A stretch of DNA of 64,000 nucleotides from positions 49,306 to 113,305 of the forward strand of contig UZAN01039787.1 of the NCBI GenBank assembly GCA_900618425.1, in the 5' to 3' direction. The DNA comes from Echinostoma caproni. Lineage: Eukaryota; Platyhelminthes; Trematoda; Plagiorchiida; Echinostomatidae. Under the pieces are notes generated by a model. The model worked only from the letters and a program-made list of their open reading frames with translations. It searched no databases and was not told where the DNA came from. The translations under genes were made by a program, and so were the position numbers. This document shows positions 25,304 to 35,965 of this stretch, in pieces. Each line of letters begins with the position of its first letter. Within the stretch, counting starts at the first letter, position 1.

Positions 25304-26571
25304 ACGCACAGAATGAAGGCTCCAGTAATGCAAGTTGTTTAGCCGCTTGTTTGTGCCTACCGAAAGAAATGCGCAAAGTGAGTTCTGTGCGCATGACGCC
25401 GGTGCTTCCACGTTTGACCTACAATCCGAATAACATGAACGGTTCCTATCAGGGTTCGGCCGGTCTACTCTATCCGTCCACTACGTCCACGATGCAAAAA
25501 ATGCCCCTGCTGTTCCAACCAGCATCACAACCGGAATTAGCAGGTATGGCCTACTATCCGGCAGTCTCTTTGACCGGAACTCTGGGCAGACCGGGAGGGC
25601 AACGCATGTACAGTGGCTCTCTAATACAATCACCCACGATGCAGCAGCAGCAACAACAGCAACAATCTCATTCAGATGGCTATCCAACACCACATTTGGC
25701 GTACACTGTGAATATGGACGGTACTGGACTTCTAACACAGTCAACAGGGGCACAACCTGGTCAGGGTTCAATGCCTGGTGTAAACGATTATGGAAAACCA
25801 AACAGCTACATTCCGTCCTATATCAGAGTTCCCTCAGTAAATGCCCCATCACCAAGTCTCAGTCACAAACTATTGTACTCAACTAATAATGCTGTTATTC
25901 AACCACCACAAGGTTTTGCTCCCGATCAGAATCTCACACTTGTTACAGATGGTCAAAGTGGAGCGCAATATTTTTTAAAACTCCCACCCAATGCCCTTGG
26001 CCCTCATGTTGTCTACGATGATGTAGCTGCGGGTAATTCCAGTGTTGTTGGATCTCAGACTCAAAGCCAGAACCAAAGTTTGTTGTTGGATCAAGCGCCA
26101 ACAACTATGGTTCAAATTCCTGCATTCTATCAGTCCCCAACAAACAGGGCCCCATCAGCTGAGAGCTCACCAAACATCAACAACTCGAGAACTAGAGGAC
26201 CACAATCTAATTTGCGAATGGGCACTGGAGCTGTTGGTTGTTCAACACCAACTAGCGGAGTGAATGGACCGGGGGGATTTTCGTTACCTCCACTGGGGAA
26301 TCCAATGTCTTCGAGTGAGTCAAGTCAGTCAGATAAAGCAAAGCGGATCAAAACAGAAGAATCGCCATCTATGAGGACCAGTAAAACGCCAGACACCAAT
26401 CGAACCAACACAAATACAACAGAAAGCTCAACCGAACCAATAATCTATTCGCGCTTGTCAGGTATGGCTCCATTGGCGAGAGAGGTTACACCAAGAATCT
26501 CGGTCCTTGATTCCACCTCAAAGCCATCCCACCAAACGCAGCAACATTCGGAGAAATCCAGTCAGAGATAA
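25304..26571 (+). CDS. Ig-domain membrane protein: cytoplasmic-tail exon with stop
   Basis: The terminal coding exon starts after acceptor CTGCCCACAG (phase 1) and runs 1268 bases to TAA. It begins with a cysteine-rich juxtamembrane patch (SCLAACLCLP) that could be lipidated, then a long disordered region rich in Ser, Pro, Gln, Asn and Thr. Visible features: a Q8 run (25642-25665), VVYDDV with its Tyr codon at 26014 and IIYSRL with its Tyr codon at 26446, both matching the loose ITIM consensus, and a basic KAKRIKTEE patch whose IKTE fits a SUMO site. No enzymatic domain is seen. A GTGAGT inside the exon at 25378 could serve as an alternative donor. I do not recognise the protein. Confidence 0.85.
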
Positions 26572-27524
26572 TGAGTTAAGATCGATCTCAGCTTTTAGGC
26601 ATTCGCCTTTTTCTAGCTCAATTCAGCTTCTACCGGTTGGCCCTTTACCTGACAAATTTTGTCCCAACTCAGTCCCTTTTTTCAGTTAATACATCGAACA
26701 CTTGTTTCTTTATTTGTCAAGAAAACATAAATTTTGTCATGGCCGACCCCTTAACTACCACTGCAAGCCCCCTCCCCCCCGAAACACACCGTTGTCTAGG
26801 AATTATGATCAACCAACCCGATTATATGTACAGCTTTTCCGTTGATTGAAGTTTGCCGAAAATTTTAGCCTACTCATTTTACACTAAACAAACGAACCGC
26901 ACATGTGAACTGCTTCATGGCAATTCTTTTTCTAAACAGTTCCAGTACGTTTAACCATCCAGAAAAAAGATGTCACTCCATACTGCATAAACGTTTGAGT
27001 TGAGTATGAATATGATCAAAATGGATTTTTGCATATCGGTTTCCTCGAAAAAATTGTCCCAAAAGGGTTCGTCAAAAATCAGCAAATCTATTCCAGTGCA
27101 TGAAAGGAAGAAACTCAGGCGAATGAAATGGATATTATGAATATTATATATCAGAACCTGTTTGAACAAATCAGTACGGAGGTCTTAAAGTGTATTCCAT
27201 TCGCCAGACGACAATTTTCTAGAAAAAAGTTATATGAGATCCAGTTGTTCTACCTGATGCTCAGTAATCATTACTTTGCGTTTCCTTTCAATTTCAAATT
27301 TTAGGATATTGCTTTTTGTTAAGTTGGTCAGGGCAGAGTTCCTTTAATCTGCTGAGAGTAAGGAGGAGGCCAAAAGTGTGCGGGAGGAGAGGCATGATGT
27401 GAAAGCGTGGATGTGTATTCCTCTGATACCCGCACCTCGCTCAGCGCTGCCACGTCAAGATAATTTCGAAGCACGGCCCAGCTATGAACAAGTTCACAGC
27501 GCTCATACCGGTTTTTTTGTACGT

Positions 27525-27530
27525 AATAAA
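27525..27530 (+). terminator. Possible poly(A) signal of the Ig gene
   Basis: AATAAA about 950 bases after the stop codon, the first canonical signal I find downstream. A second lies at 27620, inside a hairpin. Confidence 0.4.
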
Positions 27531-27615
27531 CGATTGAAAAAACCGATAAAACTTGTACACGATTAAAAAACAATACGTATATAGAAATTGGAAGCATAGT
27601 TTCCCCGTAACGAAT

Positions 27616-27686
27616 TTGAATAAAGAAGCCAAAAACAGGATCCAGGATACATTGTGCAAACCTGTGTTTTTGGCTTCTTTATTCAA
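27616..27686. repeat. Near-perfect hairpin with 24-bp arms
   Basis: The left arm at 27616-27639 (TTGAATAAAGAAGCCAAAAA followed by CAGG) is the inverted copy of 27661-27686, except for two inserted bases. The loop is about 21 bases. AATAAA lies in the left arm, so transcripts of the upstream gene could fold around a poly(A) signal. Confidence 0.85.
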
Positions 27687-27699
27687 ACACGTAAATAGT

Positions 27700-30600
27700 T
27701 TCTTTCTGCGCCAACATAGTAAGGAAGCTCAACTTCCAGCGATACTGCCTTAGCGTGACAACGGATTTGTTTAGAAATGTGTGCTTTGGGCCCAAACATA
27801 ATATATATTAGTCGATTGATGTCTCTAAGAAAGAGATTTAATTTGAGAAACTAATTTTATTTGTTTCAAATGCACTCGGTACGAATAAGAATAATACCAA
27901 ATTCACAAAACGGGACTACCTGCAAAAAAAACTAGTTCATAAATTGCAAGGAAACACCGGGACATAAGGTAGTTTGTGGATAATCTACATCATCCATCGC
28001 GCATTTACCATGCCAGGCAATTAATGTCTCTCTCGGATCGACGTCGTCATACACAAACAATGAGAGAAACTACTGAACCAGACTAACAAAATTGACGCAA
28101 CCTGAAACCCCCATCGTAACAATGCAACTTTTTTGAAAGGACCATTGATAACAGGTTGAATTGCACAGGAAAGCGAAGGAGTACCAAAAACCTTGCCCCA
28201 TGCGGTTTGATAATCCTTCTGTTTTTGTCTTTTAAAGTAAACATCAGTCTGTGTCGAGTTAAATAATGGTGTATCCTGGTTCTCACGAGTCTTTATCTTT
28301 TTTAGTTTGTACAAAGTAAAAACTAAAAAGTATACACAGGCAGTGTGCATTTGACACATTTTTCCTCGTGTGCTCTCGTGGTCTTGATTACTTCCAATTG
28401 CGTGTGAAGCTTTCGTTCGTGAAAAGACTGCCCACTTCACTGACAGCAAATAATCAACTTCAAACTGGAAGTCTGTTTGTGATTAGGAACGCGTGCTCTA
28501 TGAATAGTTGAATCAGGTTACTTAACTGAAACCTATGAGCTGAGGGTTTGTAAAACCTGGGAGATGATTTTAGTTCCAGTATATTCAAGAATGGTGGATT
28601 GCCAATCTGGAGAATGAAATTGCACAATTTCGAGCGGGATATAACAACCCACTGAGGCAATGCACTCGCACAGTCCTATGTGAACCTTCCTCTCCGCGCA
28701 TGAGTGAACAATCCGTTTTTACGAGCAGCCTCATCACATAAGGAAATAGACCTAATCTTCGGCTGAAAAAAAAATATTTTACCTTCCTCGGGTGCGTACC
28801 CCGGAAAATGCGAGATGATAAAAGAAGGTTGAATGAGCTTATCCATTTAGAACGAGTTTTGCTCATCGAATCACCTGTGTGTGTGTGAAAACCAAAAGTC
28901 CTTTATAAAGGAGCTTGCAGCGGAACAAATTCATAGTTAAATGGTTACTTGTGTACAATGTGTGAAGCACACCAACCTCAGCATTTGAAACAACAGTTTG
29001 ATAAAACAATTCGCCTTCATCTGTTCCTTCGCAAGACAATTGCAGATTGAGTAGAAAGAATTTTTCACGCTAATAAGCTCATACATTCAATCATGATTTT
29101 AATGGAGATACAGAGAATATCACACACACACACACAGGCAGATGATTTTTTTATTGCTCCGTTGGCCATGGATCATTGAGTTAGGGAGGATTGGACTCAA
29201 AGGGTTTGAGGTGCCACGATCAACTGTTAGCTTTCGTGTTATTATTTATTTACAGTCAACGTTCACCTCCGGATACTGGTGGGACCAAACATCATAGGCT
29301 TAAACCTTGAAAGCGACTTCTGAGTTTATCAACTATCCAGTGTTTTTGAGCAAGAGGACATGGTGTTATTCAGTATCCTGCTGGGCAATTAAATCAATCT
29401 GCCTGTAAAACAAGTCGCATCTTTTGTTTCAGACCTTGGTAAATAAGCGATGAGGAAACTTTGGATTTAAATAAATGGAATACAGTATCCAAGCGTATAA
29501 TCAAGCCTTTTTGGATTTCAGTTTTTTGAGAATGAATAAAATGCACAAATTCATTCACTGTGAATATTGTGATAACTTTACATGGATATCGTGCGTGTTC
29601 ATTTCACGAATCCCTGACATCTATGACATATACAAATCCAAGGGAGGAAGGTTGAGCGAGAAGGAAAGGAGCAGCAAATAGGTAGGTATTTAATTGGTGA
29701 AACTGTGTAGTTCAACGAATTTAACTTGGACTAATTAGAAAACCATATTGCATTTGAAAATGATGGGAAAACAAACACTTGCACGGAAAACCAGCCACTG
29801 GAAAAATGGCTGGTCTCTGCCGGTTAAACGAAAATGCCTCATTGATGAACATATTCATATCAAGAATCATTAGCCTGGTCAGTTTTCTGGTGCAACTAAA
29901 AATAGTAAGTACCGTTTCGGAAATGGCGAAAAGCTCGTTAAATAACGCGGTAAAAATAAAAAACATCAGAATACGAAGTCTTCATGCCAAAACATTCAGG
30001 GTTGTGTTAGTTTTATTTTATTGGGAATGCATAAATGAGAACTGGAATATTTGTTCTTCTGGGAACAGGGAAGTACAATCCCACCAAGCCTGTTAACGGC
30101 GTCTGCAACGGCTGTCTGTCTGTGTGTAAGGCTGACGTACGCAGCAGATCTCTACATTCCTCTTGGCCAATTAACACAAGAAAGCGGTTCAGAAACTAGT
30201 AAACGAAATAAAAATGGGTAAAATCTGAAAGATATTCCGGAAAGACTTGATGAGACTGTAAGATGAATAGTCCAAGGCAGGGAAAAAGGAGCATGCAAGC
30301 AAGATTGGCCGTTTATGAGAACTTTACAAGATGCGGGGGAAATTGCCTTTGTTTAAATAATCCCTGAGTGACCATAAATCTTCAGTGGAAAGTTGAACGA
30401 TTACAATGTACGACGATTTCTCTTTGTCCGAGACATGAAACGGGGATTATGCTTAATCCTGTAATAGTATTCATGCTTGGAATATTTTGCTAGTAACGCG
30501 TTGTACACGACTATGTGTTAGAAACAATATGTTCACATTGATCCTATCGTACGCAATTCTTTCTATAAATGTTTCAATAAATATTGGCATATTCGAGAAG

Positions 30601-32619
30601 TGAGATAATGATTATTGAAGCTGAAGGAATCATATGACCGATAAAAATAAAGCAACTTAATCATGGACTTCATGACACAGGTTTTACCAAAGCAACCAGC
30701 GAGTGAATTTCGATTGTGAGTGTAAGTGATTTTGGGAATTATGATCCGATCATTGATGTACCCGTAACCCGTGAAATATGTTGTCGCCAACCTATTTTAT
30801 TTCACAATAAGTATCTAAGTAACACTCCGTTTGGAATAGACTGCATAATAACCAACATAAGGATTTACCTTTATGTTTTGGTTAAACACCTTTGATAAAA
30901 AAACCATTGTCTCTAGTGGTTAAAATGGGGGTAGAAAAATTTCAAAAAAAGACCACAATAAATCTTTATAATCCCGACTCCAAAACGGCACCAGATGTAA
31001 AACTGAGAGTGTAGCACTTTGGATTATGCCGTGCATCTTCGTATTTGTGATCAACGAGACTTTACAGATATTTGGGATCGCGCACAGTGGTTCAGTTTTG
31101 TGTCCTTCAGTCCCCTCCTCCCTCAACAGTTATTACTTTACACTAGCATTTCAATCATTTATTATATGATCAAGGAAGTATGCTTGACGGTAGTTTCAAA
31201 TCAAGTTAGTCAAGCTCATCAGCAGTATACACACATTCAGCGTCCATCGATAGGCACAATTGGAGAATCCGTGTGCTAGTTGGGGACAGAAATGACTTTG
31301 CCTTAATTGCATTAGTCTTGGTTTACCCCGCTCTTCAACACTCTGTACGGGAAATCAGTCTGTTTTACTCGAGTGACTTATATGAACCATTTGCTTGAAT
31401 GACTTTAGAAATCCAATTTTACTTCAATCACGCAGTGTATCATTCCAGGTCAGTGCAAAGAACTGTTGCATTTTCCAGGAGTGTCTAGCACGTATATTTA
31501 TCCATACATCTGGGTGGAGCCTAACAGATTAATGCGCACAGAAAAGTCTGTGTATGACCTAGTAACACGGAATATCGTAAACTTTGATAATGGGGGAGGG
31601 GTGGCAGGTAGTTCATTTTGCCAGATTTATTCCAGTACCGAGACGCACTGACTTAACAATCAATATTAGATTATAAAATTATGTACTGAGAACAGTACAA
31701 CATATCCAACATATCTAAATTAATCAGTGCACTTCTTTTTAATTTGAATCAAGTCGACTATGGTCAGGCATTGTGATTTCCTATAAGCTTTGATGAATGA
31801 ATTCGTTGATTTGGCAACGGTCAAGATGCTCTGCGTGTGATATTCAATTAGCATTGGAGAGATGAAGCAACCTCCACAAACCACAACGATGAAAATGCTT
31901 TGTGGAAAACGCCTCAATCCTAGTGCTCTCCCCTTCTCCTCCAACTGGACCGAAATTGATCGCTCTGAGAACCAGGATATTTGTAAATAGAAAACAACAA
32001 TGAAGCATGGTGTTCCGCTTCCGATTGCTTACGATGACAGGTGTTTAATTGCTGTATAGAAAAGCATATAGTAAATGACCTCGGATTTATATCCCTAGGC
32101 AGATTTCGATACACAGTAACGAAAACACTTAATTATTGGTGAATCTATGATTGTTCGACTGTCGGCCAAATTCACGTTGATATTTAGCAACAAATGATAC
32201 ATATAATGCTGTGACGGTTTTATATACATTTTTATATATCGAGGTGACCGATTACTAAAGGGTTCTAAAGAATTAACTAAGGAATTTTCGTTTGAAGCCA
32301 CTTTCATGCAAAAAATCGAAAGAAGTTCAACAACCAAATTCGGGTAGCATAATAGGTGCAAGTACCATATGCAGTATCCGTCACCCTTATGAGAAACGAA
32401 CGAGTCAGCCAAACCGTCATATTCTAAGTACCATAGTATGTACTCAGTAAACAGTTTGTCTCCACAAAGAGTGAATAGTCATTTACTACTGAAAAGCGTG
32501 GCTAAAAACTGCTAAAACTGCACACCCGACAATCCGCTAAGATTCAGACCCGGATAATATGGTTTGTTGATTGAAAGTGATAACCTCTTTATCTGTCCTA
32601 ACTATTTCGAATCTTTTAG
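27700..32619. other. Intergenic sequence, no gene recognised
   Basis: About 4.9 kb. ORFs up to 142 codons (28021-28449, minus) show no domain or splice support. CA repeat at 29121-29136. Confidence 0.5.
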
Positions 32620-32990
32620 TTGTCTGCAACATTCCATTTTCCAGCAATCTTCAAACATAGAGCGATGAAGTGTAAGCCGGGGTTTGGTTTTATTCACTCA
32701 AAGTTCTTCAGTTACAGACTGCGAATGAGGAGTGGGTGTATGAGTGTGGATCATATTTTGACCACAGAACCTCTGCAGGCAGAGTGTAGACGCTTTTCGT
32801 TTCAATGTCGTGACCACAAGGAAATACGAGCCAATGACGTCGTGGAAATGCAATTGCTTAACTCATCTACGACAATAACAGGAGTACATGCCAAGCGTCA
32901 CACACATCTGATTTTCACTTCGCTGGATGACAGTCAGATTACCGGCGATGGCGTTCTTCATGACACAAGTTCCTTTATACTCCGAACAGC
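32620..32990 (+). CDS. Candidate internal exon of unknown gene
   Basis: An open frame starts exactly after a plausible acceptor (TCGAATCTTTTAG) and ends at a consensus donor (ACAGC|GTGAGT), giving about 123 codons. The predicted segment is mixed polar, with alternating hydrophobic residues near its end (HTHLIFTSLDDSQITGDGV). No domain is recognised and no partner exon was found on either side. It may be chance. Confidence 0.25.
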
Positions 32991-33309
32991 GTGAGTCGTG
33001 CCCTTCAGTTCGTTCGTGGCATGTGCATTGCCATGAGGCATAAGTGTTATCTTCGTGTAAGTTGTAGTTATATTTTAGCTATAAGCAGTTGCGCATAATT
33101 GCATTCATCGCTTTCTATCTTCTTTTTTGGTTTTAAACGGAAGATAAAATACATTATTCCGCTTTGCTAAAGGAAATCTTTTTCGAATTTCGTTAACTGC
33201 TCCTTAAACCCACTTACTAGATTTATAGCTACCATTATCGAAAATTGACAGTTTACTACACGGGCAGGAGGATGGAATCTGCTGTGTTGTTCGTCATCCA
33301 TGTATTTTG

Positions 33310-34130
33310 AAAACGAATCAATCAGTCCTTGTCCCGTTCCCTCTCATTGAATGCCTCTAAATGTCAGGATGTTGTGTTTTCCCTCTTGGCCGATGTACCA
33401 TATTCAGCCCTTACGGATAGGTTCCCCACCCTCTGCAAATCAACAACCCCTACCGAAATCAAAAATTGTAAAATACCTTGGCGTCACCCTATCACACAAT
33501 TTATCATGATCACTGCATGTTCAAAACATTCTGCAAAAAAAAGATTTAAAAAGATTTCATATTTCTCACTCCGATTGAGATTACTTTCTGTTCCCCACAA
33601 GCTGATTGTTAGATTTGTGAATGCATGCGTGCTACCCCACTGGTTGTATTGCTCTCCAGTAATTTCTCCCGGTATGTTGAAGAAACACTTTTATTTACTG
33701 GCGAGATCTCTGAAACACATCTCTAAATGTAGTGGCATTGTCAGGGATAAACTCGCCGAATATATCATTGACAGACACCTACAAGCATGTGAAAATTTCG
33801 CCGCCAAAATACTTTCAGACACTCACCACACATTACACAATGTATCTACATCATCACACGCTCAAGATTTAAAATTTTATTTGCACGTACCTGTGCTCAC
33901 CGTAAATCTGTTCTGCCATATCTAGCACGTCTACTTATAGACCAGGACAAAATTTCCATAGAATTGCGCAACCGCTTGCTTCATTGACAAACACCTCATT
34001 GCTTTCAGTTTCGTTATGTAATGATTTTGTAAATTTGAATCCACAAATATGGTGTAATTGCTGAAAATACACCCATCCGGATGCATAAAGCTACTACTGA
34101 TGTGACTTGACTTGAATTCAAATCGGTTAA
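33310..34130 (+). mobile_element. CR1-like LINE relic, RT thumb, C-terminus and 3' end
   Basis: The + strand reads SLSLNASKCQDVVFSL, the residues that follow the RT active site. After a frame change, the YLGVTLSH-type box appears, then FVNACVLPHWLYCSPVI and a His/Arg-rich C-terminal part with frameshifts. It ends in a short 3' UTR (GAAAATACACCCATCCGGATGCATAAAGCT...) and a TGACTTGACTTGA-type terminal repeat. The same 3' end closes the copies at 50380-50810 and 52265-53395. The catalytic core and endonuclease are missing, as in the 5'-truncated copies typical of LINEs. Confidence 0.88.
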
Positions 34131-35553
34131 TAGTCCTTGGTGATCCTCACCGGTGTCGTTTGGCTCGAGAGAGAGAGAGAGCAAGTTTGGCACGCAATAT
34201 GACCATATCTGGTCAATATGTAAGCAAAAATAACTCTATTAGGTCACATTTGGAGGTCAAGCCATATAAACACTATATGGAAATCTGAACTTAGAGAAAC
34301 TACTATTTGTCTTACTAAGGATGAATGTGTTTGGTCCCCACTCTACAAATCAAGTCTGTTTCCCTAATAAAACCTAAAAATTAAGTCATTAAATCGACCC
34401 GCTGTTTACTGTTACATCACCTGAATAGCGCGGGTCTAAGATGTTTTCTTGCCAAAGCACTGGACTCCAGAAATTCTAACGAGAGATCTATGCCATAACT
34501 AGTTATTATATATATAGTTACTACATAACTAGTTATCATTTATTATTATAAAATATATATTTATTATATATTATATATTACCGTGAAAATAGCGGCCAAT
34601 AAAATGCTGCTTATGTGTTTTAAAAAATCTGGCTCAATTGAATCAGTGCATGTAGGACGGGAAATTAGTTTCTGCCGGGCAACAAAGAGCATGGACTGGA
34701 AGTTCTGCTCCCGTTGAAACACCTGAGCAGTCAGCACTGTCCCTGATCGTACTCGGGATCTGAACATGTACGGCCCTGGGAGGAACTGAAACGCTTTCAA
34801 TCATTTCGATTGTATAGGGTCATATTCAATTTGTGGAGAATTGATTACCTTTCCACAGATGTTACTCTCTCAAACAAAACGCCCAAGTGAATCCATTTAT
34901 AGTTTCCAGTACCAGCGAAATTTTGATGTGAACGGCATGACGTCAAAACTCCATCAATATCAATTCAAAATCACATAGTAAATTATTTTTTGCTGACATA
35001 GAAGGATAGGAATCCTGTGATAAAATATTTACACATTCTGTTCTATTCAAAACAGCATAATTTATTCTTTTCATGTTCAAGTCTATTTTTAATTATTCGA
35101 GTCACTGTAGCAGTCGAAGTATGCAATGATCACAAATTACGACTCACGTATCAGAAATCACGGACGCCACGTAAGCTCTGAATCACACTGGCACTTGCAC
35201 GGCGGTATCCGGCGTAACCGAGACGCGAGGAAAAGGACAAATGAATAGCAGTTCATTTGTTGAAAGAAATCATGCGGTTTAAGTAATATGTACAAAACAA
35301 CTTCATTGGTCTTTCAAGCCTCTGCCAATCGCGTCCTAGTATTCTTAGAGTCGTCTGGCTTCTGTCCGGGCCGCACATCTCCTGATTGGTCTGTACAGTC
35401 AGCCTATGTTCTGTAGTCTAGAAGCTGTAACACGTAAGCGCTTCGCTGGCGTCACCTGGGAAGCTTGATTCATCATAGTTCTCCGAAAGATGTGTCGCCT
35501 CACGTTTAGCGTCGTACTGTAAGCCAGGATCACCACAGTAATGTTAAATGGGA
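34131..35553. other. Intergenic sequence, no gene recognised
   Basis: Contains a GA run (34167-34181) and a very AT-rich patch (34500-34580) in which TAACTAGTTAT occurs twice. No gene is seen. Confidence 0.5.
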
Positions 35554-35775
35554 GTGGAGGAGGATTTGATTTGATTATATAGTGAATTTCGTCCTGCACA
35601 GAGCAAACAAAGCGTGAGGTGAAAAAACAGGAAGCACTGTACAGCTGTTCGGTATGGTTAGGTGAAACCAGCAGCACGAATTTATCTACTCAACTGGGGA
35701 CCTAACCAGGGTCCTTACAAGTAAAGCACAAGCATATTACCCACTCAACACCTAGATAAATGGTCAGACCCTTTA
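35554..35775 (-). repeat. tRNA-derived SINE family 1, copy 4 (left arm of dimer B)
   Basis: On the minus strand it begins AAAGGGTCTGACC, then a degraded tRNA-like head, the body ending CAGTGCTTCCTG, and the full 3' tail (CAGGACGAAATTCACTATAT then AATCAAATCAAATCCTCC). The head faces copy 5. Confidence 0.8.
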
Positions 35776-35792
35776 TTTTATTTCACCTATGC

Positions 35793-35965
35793 ATGATCAG
35801 CTACATGTTGGCCCAGGGGCTAGCATGCTTTTGTACGATCTGTGAGGTCCCGGGCTCGGTCCCTAGTTGGGTCGATGGATTAGCATTGCTGATGAGACCG
35901 TACCAGAGTAAAGCAGCTGTACAGTGTTTCATAGCTTTTCTACTCACTTGATTCATTTTCTCTGT
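35793..35965 (+). repeat. tRNA-derived SINE family 1, copy 5 (right arm of dimer B)
   Basis: It starts ATGATCAGCTACATG, with box A (TGGCCCAGGGGC), box B (GGGCTCGGTCCC) and the body up to TTTCATAGCTTTTCTACTC. The 5'-most bases present in dimer A (GGACGGTCTG) are deleted at the junction. Confidence 0.8.

Noticed and set aside
28021..28449. 142-codon minus-strand ORF
   Set aside because: No domain, and a shorter frame overlaps it on the same strand. Composition is like that of the surrounding DNA.
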